64,000 nt of DNA from Durusdinium trenchii. Taxonomy: Eukaryota > Sar > Dinophyceae > Suessiales > Symbiodiniaceae. The notes beneath the pieces are model-generated. The model did no database searches. It was not told where the DNA came from and worked only from the letters and a program-made list of their open reading frames with translations. The DNA is taken from assembly GCA_963970005.1 (NCBI GenBank), contig CAXAMN010005402.1, forward strand, positions 171,624-235,623, given 5' to 3'. Numbering within the stretch: position 1 is the first letter of the stretch; each line of letters starts with the position of its first letter. The position numbers were made by a program, and so were the translations under genes. Positions 33,431-45,200 of this stretch are shown piece by piece.

Positions 33431-33909
33431 CAGGTTCCAGAAGACCAGGATTTGGTGATCAACGTCTACACGGACGCATCATACGCACCAAATGCCGAGG
33501 AGTCTCACGGGTGTTGCCTGGTGATGTTGGGAGGACATCCCATCTTCTGGCGCTCCGGCAAGATGAGCACCATGACCCTTTCGATTCGACCGCAGAGGCC
33601 GAACTGAATGAAGTGGTGGAAGGCATGACTGCCGGAGAGTCGGTGGCAGTGATCATCGACGAGCTGTGCGGAAGAGTCGCTCGCATGTCCTGGACTGACA
33701 GCCAATCGGGCCTTGCAATCCTGACTTCGGAAGGAGGAAATTGGAGGACGAGACATCTCAGATTGCGAGCTGCATTCGCAAGACAGCTCATCCAAGAGGG
33801 AGAATGGGCCATTCCTCACACACCAGGTGTGAACATGCTGGCAGACATTGGCACCAAGGCTTTGACCTCCCCACGGATGGAAGATCTAAAGTCAAAGATT
33901 CAAAGATGA
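33431..33909 (+). pseudogene. Copia-2 RNase H
   Basis: It reads NVYTDASYAPNAEESHGCCL (first Asp), then after a frameshift near 33580 STAEAELNEVVEGM (Glu), SWTDSQSGLAIL (Asp) and NMLADIGTKALTSP (last Asp). All four acidic positions of Copia RNase H are present. Only one frameshift separates the halves. Confidence 0.87.
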
Positions 33910-35013
33910 TGATGTCAGCACCCAGAAAGAATGAAGAAAGGAAAGAAGAGAAAAAAGGAGAGACAAAAAATGAAGACCAAAAGGAAAGAAAAAATGAGGA
34001 GGACCTGGCGACGAGAGAAAAAGCTGCTACCGTGCTACTCATGCTGGTCATTGCAGCCTCCCTCACCATGTCTCAAGCGCAGGGAGAAAATGATGAAAAT
34101 CAAGGCCCAGGATGGTCCTTCGAAGCTATGATGATGATGTATACCATGGACCATAGCCGTCATTGCCCTCACTTCGGTGTTCTGGTGGCTGGTGAAGGAA
34201 GGAGTACCATGCCCGAGGTGCCCTTCTCGAAGAAGAAGCGAAAGATCCACAGGCATGGGAAGTCTTCCCACCGCCCCAGGATCACCAGGAAAAGTCAAAG
34301 GACTCAGGTTGAGAGAAGAAGGAAGAAGTGAAGAAGGTCCAAGGACACCAAACGTCCAAAGGACTCAAAGTGAAGAAGGACCAAGAACACCATATGTCCC
34401 AAGACCTCAGGGACTTCCAGAAGAAATCCCATTGACACCACCAATTGTAGACTTCGCTCAACTGCCAAAGGCTGGTGGTTACCAAATGGTGATGATCAAT
34501 GGATGGCCAGTTCAAGGGCCACTGGATTGGGGTCAGCCTCCGAGTTGGAGCATCCCACCAATGCCAGCCAGAGAATGGCTATCAACGCCAAAAAGAAAAG
34601 AAGAAGAAGAGGGGACACACCCTCAAGCTTCCAGTTCGACACAACTGGAAGGAGTTCAACCAAAAGAAAAGTCCAAGGCGGCGCCACCAACCCAGGCGCC
34701 AAAGGCTGAACCTAGGCCAGCACCCAAGCAGGGTGGTCCAGCACCGGTGAACTACGAAGACCAAGATCCACCGGTGTACACGACGAGATGTGGCAAAGCA
34801 TTGAGATGTGGCACGAGGAGATGCTCACCGACCTGTGACTACCTCATCAAGCCAAGAAGGAAGCACAGCGATCTGGTGCAGCACATGCACACGGACGACG
34901 GGCAGGTCCACCCGACGCAACATCTGGACCAACTGCTGGGGTGGAGTGATCCACAACAACAGAGAGTGCGTGAACTTGCGCACGGACATGCTGAAGTACA
35001 CACCGTGCAAGGT
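33910..35013 (+). pseudogene. Copia-2 C-terminal tail: membrane segments, proline-rich stem, Cys-rich end
   Basis: Directly after RNase H comes a lysine/glutamate-rich linker, then AATVLLMLVIAASLTMSQAQ, which resembles a signal peptide or membrane helix. In the next frame TIAVIALTSVFWWLVKEG gives a second hydrophobic segment. From 34190 one frame stays open for about 270 aa. It is Pro/Glu/Arg-rich, and ends with PPVYTTRCGKALRCGTRRC and nearby SPTCDYL. The same plan (membrane segment, then V-aromatic-x-T and Cys/His) is seen in Copia-1 and Copia-3. Function is unknown. An envelope-like or membrane-tethering role is only a possibility. Confidence 0.55.
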
Positions 35014-35177
35014 TGAAAGATGACACACACAACACGAGAAGTGTCGCATTTCGATGTGCATTCAGGTTCACTGACATACCTAGGGCAACAGCTGCCTTTT
35101 TCGCTCAAGTGCCAGAAACGTGGCGGCGGATCGTTCGTGATCGATCGTACGCGCCATTGTTCTTGGTGCTTTCACCA
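35014..35177 (+). repeat. Copia-2 3-prime LTR (164 bp)
   Basis: It runs TGAAAGATGACAC to GTGCTTTCACCA, the partner of 26939-27105. It is preceded by AAGGT, as is the left copy, so the terminal repeat may extend 5 bp outward. No clear polypurine tract precedes it. Confidence 0.92.
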
Positions 35178-36298
35178 TTATCCTACCATAAACTCTTACA
35201 GTAAAATAACCACCATGGGCCGTTAGAATCCAAACAAGGCGTTAACAGTCATGGCCCCAGATCCAAGATGGCCCAAGTATTCCCAGGCGAGCCACTGTGC
35301 GTCATCGGTACACCCTTGAATTGTGGCTCTGGACAGCAGGTTCTTGAATCATCTTGAACCCGAAGAGCTCCCACAACATGAGCCGCTTTTTGCATTTAGG
35401 ATTTCTTTGGTGGGAGAATGACGGGGCAAAAGAAAGCGGAAGTTGATCCCTTGGCTGGGAAGAGGCAACTTGCCAAAAGTCCCACTGTTTCGACAAGCCA
35501 AAGAAGGCTGCACCGCTTGTGCCAACTACGCCCAAATGCCTCGCCTCTCTTCAGTAATCATGCCTCAAAAGATGTGATTTAGAAAGGCTCCGGCAGGTTG
35601 ACGGAAACACAATGCGAAACATCTGTGAGTGGAGTGCTCTTTAGATCTCTCCCATTCACACTGCCACCATGCAGGATCAACTCAAGTTTCTGACACTGGA
35701 TGGTCTTTGTCAAAGGTCCCAAAACTGATTAAGTTATATAATGCAACCGGTAGAAACACAAATGTTTGCTGGAGGCTGGAGGCATTTTTCAATGAAACGA
35801 TGCCGTTTGGTTTGCGCCGGCTACCGCGTGGTCACAGCCAAAATAAAGGCCGTCTTTGGGGAAAGACCGCTGTAACGACTTTGTTATATGAAGACGAGAG
35901 TGACGAGAGCAAATACTTAGCCACAGTATACCGTATCGAAGATCCAGGTATTAGCTTCCCGGAATTTCCCAGGGTCTGATGGCACTCTTCCGTCAGTTCA
36001 CTCATTCCATTCCGTAACTGATCCTGGAGTTCCAAACACGCCAAAGGTATGGATCGGCACGTCTGCTGAATTTTCTTTCCCCATATTTACCCATCTCACC
36101 CAACGGCCGACACCGGTAACCCAGGGCGCACAGCAGCCTCCACATCGGTTTCCCAGGTTCCTTCCACATCTTCCCACCTTCGTTTCGTCTGAATAAACAC
36201 TGTGTGACCCACTGAGGACACCTCAGGATCTTGACACTGTGTGACCCTGTGAACCCAAAAAAATACGTGCTTTCTACGGCGTGCGAGTCATGTGACAC
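35178..36298. other. Stretch without resolved genes, left of the channel gene
   Basis: The remaining C-terminal exons of the minus-strand channel gene should lie here or further left, because the EF-hand exon ends in a GT donor at 36298. I could not join a further exon with confidence. A minus-strand open block at 35832-36044 (from a possible CTCCAG acceptor) is one candidate. Confidence 0.35.
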
Positions 36299-39200
36299 CT
36301 CATGAGACAAGCTGCCACTTTCTTCTCGATCCATGACATTGAAAATGCCTTCCTGAGGCGCGAAGCGAGCTAGCGTGCTAGCGAGCTCGGGCCCGAAGTC
36401 AGCATGGGCCAATGGGTCCACAGCCATCAACCAATCAAAACGACTCCTGAACCACTCCGTGTAATGGACAACGGTGACGCCTGTACTTTGAGTGGTTTCC
36501 GCAGTTGTCCGCATATAGAGCCCATCTTGAGCGACAGTCGTACAATCATCACAGCAAAACACTCAGCTCTTGCAGTTTTCGCCTTGACACAATTCCACTC
36601 CCAAAGTTTTATGGATACACTTCTAGCATGGGCAACCACCAACCTGGTCCGAGGGGCTAGTCGAGCAATCAGTTTATTTCGGATGGCGATCTTGTCAGCG
36701 ACCAGCTGCCTGGCAGATTCGCTTCTTTTCATGGTGACGCCAGGAAAAATGAATGAATAGTATTTGCGAACATCGATGCTGCAAAAAGGAACAATGCCGC
36801 CAAGCTTCTCAGCATCGTTTTGAGCTGCTTCCAACGTGTCTTTCCTGGGCTGTCAAGCACTAATTTACCGGTCGCACTTCCATATGTCTAAGCGGGCCTT
36901 GATTCAAAATTACGTGTTGATGACTGGCTCCCGCTCCTGGCACTCGTAGCCATTTCTATATAACAATCTGCTATTCCTCCATCTTTGCAAACAAGCACTT
37001 CTTAATCTGCACTGTCTGTGGCTGTAAGTGCGGGGGAACGGGGCAACACTCCAACATGGTTCAACTACACATATCTGCTCCAAGATGCTCCAAGGCCTGG
37101 TGAATAGCAAACGTTGAACAACACGGGTGACTGAAGGAGAGCACGGGAGGAGCACACAAACATAACATGCACTTCCGAAGACTAATGTGGACCCTGAGAA
37201 TGGGACCCGGAAAGGCTGTTGTCCTCTACAAGCCAGTGGTTTTTAGGGTGCAGGCTAGTTTTCCGCGGGGTAATCACTCTCACTTGCGCTCGCTGCGCGC
37301 CCACAGCACCCTCGCGGTGAGCAGTCCGCAGCAGTCCGTGGCGCCGTAGCGCAGGTTTCAGGTCTCCACTCTACGTAGTGGTCTCGCCAGGTCGTTAACG
37401 GTTCGAACCCTACGCCTACCACAAAACTCAGTCAAAGCAAGACGAACATCATGGATTCGACCTGGCGTCCACCTCAAACAAATCCCCCTCTGGGGGGGCG
37501 CAACTCCACACATGGATAGGTCCAGGCCCGAGTATTCGGCAGCATCCGCTCCACAGTCAAAGATCAAACACCTAACTAAGCTCCGAACAAGTCTCAAAAC
37601 AGCCGCCAGCGTCTGACCGCCAGCAAGCAGGTTGCTGCCTTCCCCCGGGTCCAGCCATTGTCCCTTACGTGGGCCAGCCACTGGGACCCTACCTCGAAAG
37701 TGTGTCCACGCCCAAACAGCGAGTTCCAACCAGGAAACCAAAAGTGCTCTAGGGGAGGTATCAATCTCTTGTAAGGCCTGTACAAATTGAACACCCCAGA
37801 GGCCAAAACCAAGAAAACTATTCGACCTTTGAGAATCAGCAAGCCAAGTGCTTGGCAGAAGTTCAAAAAGCGAACTATCTCCCTCCCTCGCCAGATGCAA
37901 TTGATCTAGCTCATGATCAGCTGGTCCCTCCGCATCGCGGGCTATCTCATCCATTTGTTGGCTCAGCACACGTCGAGCTTCCGCGATGGACAGATGCAAG
38001 GCCTGCAGCTGTTCCTGTCTACGAAGCTCAGCACGCTGATGATCACATAGTGCGGTCCATAGCTGCGGCTTTCTTCTGGAATGCATGGTGTGTGCGGTGG
38101 CAGCAGCTTTGTCAGCCGCTTCGTTCCAAAACATGGTCCAGGAATCCACTGCATTCACGCAATCATCCTCGGTGCGATGCGAGTTGATGTGTTGTCCTCG
38201 GATGCGATCACCCACCCTTTTCACAAGCTCCTGACACAAGGTCCAGAGATCCTCATTAGAGCTGTATGGCAACAAGTCAGGCGTTTCCAGCAGTCTCCAG
38301 AGTCCAGTGGCTGCGTAGCCACTGTCCATCCAAACGGTGACCTTAGTATTGGTTTCATCCGCCCAAGTCAGTGCCGCCAGAAGTGCGGTAACTTCACTTC
38401 TGTCCACTGTCTGTGCTGGCCCCGTCAAGGGCCCCGATGCCAAGCACAACGCATGCGTGGCTGAGACACAGGCCCATGTAGCCAATGCACCCTCGACCAT
38501 GCTTGGATTCTTGCAGGAGCCATCTGTAAACAGATCAACCCAGTTCTCCTGATTCAGTGTGCAAAACTGAAAATGAAATGTGGGTGGTTCCAGAGGTCCA
38601 AGTTCAAGGAGCCATTCATGCCAGTGAGGAAATTGTTCAGGCAAAAGTCTGTGACGTCGACTTGGAGTGAGCCAAGGCCTCGTCATGTCCTTCTCGAGCC
38701 TGAGCCAGTGCTGGGCAATGAAGGATCCTATGGTCAAGATCATCAGGTTGTCCACAATGTAAACAGTTGCCACTTTGAAAGGTGTCAAATTTGCTCTGTT
38801 GCTTAGCTGTCATGAATGCGCCCTCGTGCAAGGCGGCAATCTGAGCCCGTGCTAGCGGGTCTAACTTCGCAGAAGCTCGCAAAAGAACTTGCCTGTTCAG
38901 ACAGACCAGACCACGAAAGTCTTTTCGCCGCCCCACTTGACGACTCACCCTTGTGACCAGGCGCTGGTAAGCAAGTCTTCAAGAACTCCTTGTGGTACAG
39001 CTAGCAGGTCAATGGGGTAGCCCTCATGTGGTTGTACCCATGGTGGCTCAAGAATGCGCCATTGGATTGCTTCAAGCACCTCCAGCAGCTTGGAGAAAGG
39101 TCCGGCGCGGACAGTTCCCGTATATGCATTCCAGCGCAAGGTCCACAAGTGCAGCACCTCATCCTGTTTGTCTGACATTCTGCGGAAGTCACACAAGACT

Positions 39201-42200
39201 CGTTGCAACTGATAATATCCAGGATCACAAAGCAAGGAGGTGCCCAGGAGCATGCGCATCAAAGGAGCTGCCCCCGCCCGACCATGACCCAGTGCTTTGA
39301 GCGCTTGTGTGCGCAGGCTATCAATGTGGTTCTTGCCAAGCAGACAGACAGAAATGCCATGAAAAGCCTTGGGCCAGAACATAGTCACCAAGATGTGCTG
39401 CTTCAGTGTCAAGTCTGCATCAAGCTTTCTGAGCTTACCCCACAGATGTTCCAACGCATGAAGCCTGAGGAGCTGCACACCCACCCTCTTGTGTCCAGTG
39501 TAACTGTGTTGCACACCTAAATCACCTGCTTCTGTGCGGACGTCATAGCCCAATGTGTGCAATTCATTTACATCAGCTCGGTTGGTGCACCAGGTCCAGC
39601 TCTTCTTCACATCCATGTCTAGCTTCCAGAGACTCAGGAATTCTTGAAGCACTAGCGTGCCGTGCAAGAGTTGGTTTGCCTGCTCAGCTAACACACCTAT
39701 GTTGTCCACAAAGGTCAGTGGAACTACCTCGGGTGCAAAGTGCTTAGAGTAGTAGTGATAACAAAGATCCACTATCCCCATGGCAAAGCAGCTCATTGCA
39801 CAACCTTCCGGAACGCCAGCATTTGAAGTGTGAGCTTCACTGATCTCACCCCGAACCTGGAATGGAATGAGGACCAAGCATTGAGGATTAGCTCCGGTGC
39901 TCCAATGTGAAGTGCAAGCTCAAGCATCGGGTGGCGGGGGATGCATTCGAAGGCCTTCTGGATGTCAGTGACCAAGCCTGTCATTCGTCCCTCGGTGAGT
40001 GACATAAGCTCAATGAGACCTTGCAGGAGAAAAGAAATCTCCAAGCTCTCACGGCCTGGAAGAAAACCAAACTGAGTGTCGTCAGCTATCGATGCCAGAA
40101 ATTTCAGCAAGGGTCTAGCTCTGGCCGTCGACCAGGATCGATAAATTGCTGAAAAGATCACAAGAGGACGAAATTGTCCTACAGTCTCAGCCCCCTCCAA
40201 TTTGGCCAAACACGCTGTGAAGCCCGTCAGGAGTTGCGCTGGCCATCGACCCTCCACCTCCACCTGTTCCAGAATTGAAAGCAGGGCTTCACGAAAGGAT
40301 CTGGGCATCTTCTGAAGTTCACGTGGATGATACCCGTCAGGGCCTCGAGCTGACTGATCCCCATACCTGGCATTGGCTCTGTCCCAGGTAGTCAGGCTGA
40401 TGGGAGTGTACCTCTGTTTGCAAGACGGCAAGAATGACTTGCCAAAAGCAAGGATTCGTTCCCAGGCTTCATGTGGAATGTCTGCATGTCTGCTCCACCT
40501 AGTCTGCCAAAATTCACCAAGGGCTCTATGAATAGTGGGAACCTGCACGCAGTGACTTCTGCATGTGATTTGTTGACCCTCGAGCACAAGGCAATCCGCT
40601 TCCTCAATCTCGTAAAGAGTGCCTTCCAGTTGCTTGAGCCGCACCTCATTAATATCTTCGATCCACCATGATAGATGATCATGAGTGGTGTTTCCGAGCT
40701 CCTCCTCCAACTGGATCTGTTTGCCATCAGTAGAGACAGCCATGATTTCGGTGGTGGCTGCTGTTGACAGCGTATCAATGTAATCCTTCTGTTTATCTCT
40801 GATCTGCTTGAAGGCAAGATGCTGATGCTGCCTGATCTTCGTTTTGCCAATCTCCCTCTGTTGTCTCAGGTGCCAGCTTTCAAATTGCCTATAGTTTTGC
40901 ATGAAGTCTTCAAAGATTCTATCGATCACTGTCTTGGCCACAAGTACTCTTTCCAGATGTACCGGTGAGCCCTGTAGCTGTATGCGACGTGTTCTCCACC
41001 ATGAGGCAAAGCCACCTCGAAACCCTTTGGCCCTCAAGATGGAACTCCAGGTTTCAAGTCTAAAGCAAACACACTGTGCAGTATCCGAGTTTCTTTGCAG
41101 GTTCTGCTTGAGCGCTTGCAACCGTCTGAGTTGTTTGAACCAAAGTTGCACTCCTCTAGAGACAAAGTCAGAAGTGAGCCGCACATCTCCATGTCTGGAC
41201 GCCCTCAGCAGGGGTGCCTGTCTAGGTTGTTGGACAGGCTTCACATGCTGTCCTCTGCCTCTCCATTGGCTGGGCAAATTACCATCACCACTGTTTACAT
41301 ATGTGTTCAAACTGTCTTCGAATGCCTTTGACCATTCACGGAACCTACTTGTGGGCTCAGTTTCTTGAAGCTTCACTTCAGTTTGGTCACAGGCTTGTCG
41401 CCATTCTTCCACCTGGATTTTGTCCCAATCAAGTTGGCCTGGCATCGGCCAGATCCATTTGGGCACTCCGGAGCTAGGGGCCTGAAAGTGGCCACAGACG
41501 GCAGCGTGGTCTGAAAAAACAGGCAATACCTCTGATCTCTGGAAGAGTGCCACAAGCTCTGGGGAACAAAGAACAAAATCCTTTCTGGTAACTCCTTTGC
41601 AAGTGGGTTGAATGGGGTCACCATGGAGCTCCCAATTCAGTTCCTGCACCTCTCGCCAGCCCATGCTTCTCCACAAGTCAGTCGCTGGAAGGTCCTCGAG
41701 CAGGTGATTGAAGTCTCCGGCTATGAATCTGCATCCCTGGCGGTTGAGAACTATGGTGAGCGTCAAGGACTCACAAAGACGATTGGTCATCTTTCTTGCT
41801 GCTGGCCACGTCGGCCCAGGTGACCATCCATAGATTGCAGCCCCAGTGATCCCAAGACTGCCAACCCAGTGTTGTGCTATGGCAACTCGGCCTGACTTGA
41901 ATTCACCCTGTGGCCATTGGCAAGAAATCTGTCGGCTTGGAACGTCACCCAGGTGAAGGACTCCACTCCAGGTGCCTGCTGTGTCCGATCGGGCACGGAG
42001 TGGAACCACGGCTCCAGGCACCGCTCGAATGAATCTGTCTTCCTGACTGCCGAGATATTTCAGCTTGTTTAACGTGGGCCGCATCAAAGGCTGACTGAGA
42101 TGAGTTTCGCTAATCGCCCAAATGCCCTGGGGGAGGTCAAGTAATTCCCTTTCCTTTCCTCTGATCCCAGTGGGATTTGCTGTGCCAATTGCAAAACATG

Positions 42201-45200
42201 CCTCATCATGTATCCAGGCTGGACCTGGATTGCTTGCTTCACCCACTCTGTAGTGGGGTCGTCCGCTCTTGAACGAGGAGGCTTCACGCCAGGAAGTCCC
42301 CGACCCAAAGTAGCAGTACATGGCAGAAGCCATGTCCGCTCTGAGAACCAAGTGCCGGGCAAGGGAAGACCTGGTGTGTCCCTCCATGTTCACTTGAGCT
42401 TTGTCATCTTGAATTTGCCACTCATCGGCAACCCAACAGGGCTGGCAACCACATGCACATTTGATCTGAGCTGCTCCCCATGTTGTACTTCACTGACACA
42501 AGGCTGTAGGCATAGAAATGCCACTAGCCAGCAAAACCATACTCTGATGCCTATGCTTTTGCCAGGCTTCCCTAGGCGGCATCTGACCCAGGGACCTGAT
42601 CGCCCTAGTCAACCACTTGGACTGTTGCTGGCCACACGCGGCCGCTTGGACAATAACGCTTCAATCTGGTTGAAGCCCTTCTGCATGCTTTCATTGACGT
42701 CCATTTGCAATTGGGCAAAAGTGTTCTTGGTCTCTTGCCCTTGCTTCTGCACTGTGGCATCTAGCGATTTCATGTCCTCACGTTGTGTTTGTAGCTCACG
42801 AGCAAGATTGTCGACTCGTGCACCAAGTTCTGTCTGAATGGCCGCAGTGTGCTCGAACCATTGGTCATATCGCTGCGAATGGGCACGGATTTCACAGACT
42901 GAGGTCTCCAGCCTGCAGAGGCGCACATCTTCGTCCCAACTAGATTGCATCTTTGCATCCTCTTCACAAGCAGCCTGCTCTTCAAGTTCTCTCCGGACTG
43001 CTGGCTGTTCTAACGTCAGCTCGAAGCTGGTGTTCAACCTCCTTGATCTTCGCCACCACTGCTGGCTTCTTGTCACTGGATGCTGGTTGTCCTGCCATCA
43101 CTGGTTTGAAGTTTGACCAGGGGTCCTGTTGGAGCCAAGGATCTGCCGCAGGGGCTCCTGTGCTGCTGGCCGCCTGCTTCAAGTGCGATCTGGTTTTGAA
43201 AGAGCTCAAGATCTTGGGGGGCTCCCGGACTTGCTGAACTGTTCGCACAGGGGTGACAACAACATCACCATGTGCACCTTGCAGGACCATGCTTGGAGGA
43301 GCCTTGCCGCTCCCGACTTGCCAGCCAGCGCCCTCCGCTCCACCTCTGGTGGGTTGCAAAGGCTTCGCTTCCCAGCCCCATTCTTTCAGGCTCTTCTGGA
43401 GTCCCTGCCTGGTGGTGCCATGTGGCAGAGGGTACATCACAAAGATCCTGTCAAGTGAGATCTTGCTGTATTGCTCTCTGGGTCTGAGCTCTTTGAAAGC
43501 TGCTTCCATGTCCTCGTCACGAAATCGCAGGCCCCACCGATGACCAATGCGGGCTATGGCAACTGCACCTTGCATCGTCTTCTTCTTGTGTTCAGCTTCT
43601 TTGAGGCCTTGCTGTGGGAGCCAGATGACCCCATATTCATCAGCCGGGCCTTTGCCATCCTGCTGTCTGGGTTCCAGGTATATGCCATGTTGACCTGAGA
43701 CACCCTGGATCCATTCATCTGCATCATCAAGCACCCTCATCATGACTGAAAAGAGGCCCGCCTTGTCAGGCGTGACCCTGCCTCCACCATCTGTCTTTGC
43801 CCATCGTCTGTCCCACAAGTCCGTGATCAGACTGTCGCATTCGACATCAACTGGTGCATGATATCGTGGGCAACCTCCTCCACAAGCAGCTCCCCTGCAA
43901 AGCGTCAATGCCTCCTGATTTTGAAAGAGTGCCTTCATAGGGCCTTTGCACAGATCTGCCCAGTGCAGGTTGCTGGCTTCCCATTCATCTCTGAAGACAA
44001 CCAACTTGAAGGTGCAGGTCTTGTTGGCCTCAATCACTGGCTTGACACCGTCTTGCTTCCGTGTCACTGTGTTGTCACCCAGCTGGATCAACGATCCCTG
44101 TACCAGGACAGGTTCTTTTGTACCTGCATACTCCGCAGGGAACCTGATCTGTGTGACCGGCAGGAGACCTTGTTGTTCATGTGGAACTTCTTCCGTGGTG
44201 ATGACTGCCAAAGGCTCCAAGCTAAGCGACTTCCCCTCAACCAGGAACGGCAGGATTTGGCCCACCGTAGCCAATGCAATGCCAGTGGCGTGGGCCTTGA
44301 CCTCATCAAATTGGATTTGCTTCACTGCTTCACCTGACTCATCAACGAAGGAGCCATCCAGCAAGGTGAGATGTGATGGAGCCAGTTGCACCTGTGCTTG
44401 TCTGGTGTCTCGTTGCCTCTCCCTCTTCTTGCCATGGCTGGAGATCCCGAACTTGTTCTCGGCTCGCATTCTGACTTGCTTCATGAGTTCGTCATGTTTG
44501 ACCCACAAGAATCGCACCCCTGGCTTGGACGCCAGTGTCTTCAGTTCTGCCCATGGGTTCTTTGCCCGCAACGCCTGATCCACCGCCTTCTCCCCCAAGG
44601 GCCTGAATGCCGGCAAGGGCTCTCTCATCACTTCTATCCTCTGGGACACCTTTGTCTACCAACAGGCTGGAAAGTCTGGTGAGCAACATGTCTGGTCCTC
44701 CACCTCCACAACCTCTGGGGCCCTCACGTTGCAGTCCTCTCAGCACTAGCGCTTCATGCCAATCATCAATGTCGCCTTGGCTCATCACATGGCCTCCACT
44801 CAGGATCCATTGAAGATTGGCCAGTGCCACAGTGCCACATTGAGTTGGATCTTCTTGTGCATGAACTGTCACATAGTGGACAACGAAGCCTTTGACTGGC
44901 CAGATCTGTTCAGCCCACTTGGCAATTTGTGTCACCACAGCACCAAAAGCATGAGGGAGACCATCCAAGTAGTCCACCTCAAGCCAACCATCACAGCACG
45001 CAAGGTGAACCACAAACCAATGACCATCAGAAAGGACCATCATGGCAATCTCCTGAGCCATGCCTTCCTGCGATTGGAGCAGCGGATCCAGCCCGTGCCA
45101 CTCATGCTGGATGAGATTTTGCACCAATGTATCGGGTGCCACCCAGATGTGGCTGCCTGTCATCTCGACGATCTCCTCCACTGCTTCTTGCATTGTGGTG

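Larger units (their letters stand above)
26939..35177 (+). mobile_element. Copia-2: Ty1/Copia LTR retrotransposon, frameshifted
   Basis: An 8.2-kb plus-strand element with the order LTR, primer site, gag (coiled coil, capsid-like, CCCH and CCHC zinc fingers), protease, methyltransferase-like domain, integrase, reverse transcriptase, RNase H, membrane tail, LTR. At least eight frame changes break it although the LTRs are nearly identical. No target duplication is visible (AAGGT on the left, TTATC on the right). This could reflect recombination between elements or an error in the assembly. It is a different lineage from Copia-1: coding sequence and primer site both differ. Confidence 0.93.

Noticed and set aside
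37336..37425. tRNA-like B box GGTTCGAACCC followed by CCA
   Set aside because: The B-box core is palindromic and lies in the RNase H coding end of the LINE. The acceptor and T stems do not pair properly on either strand, so no cloverleaf can be supported.
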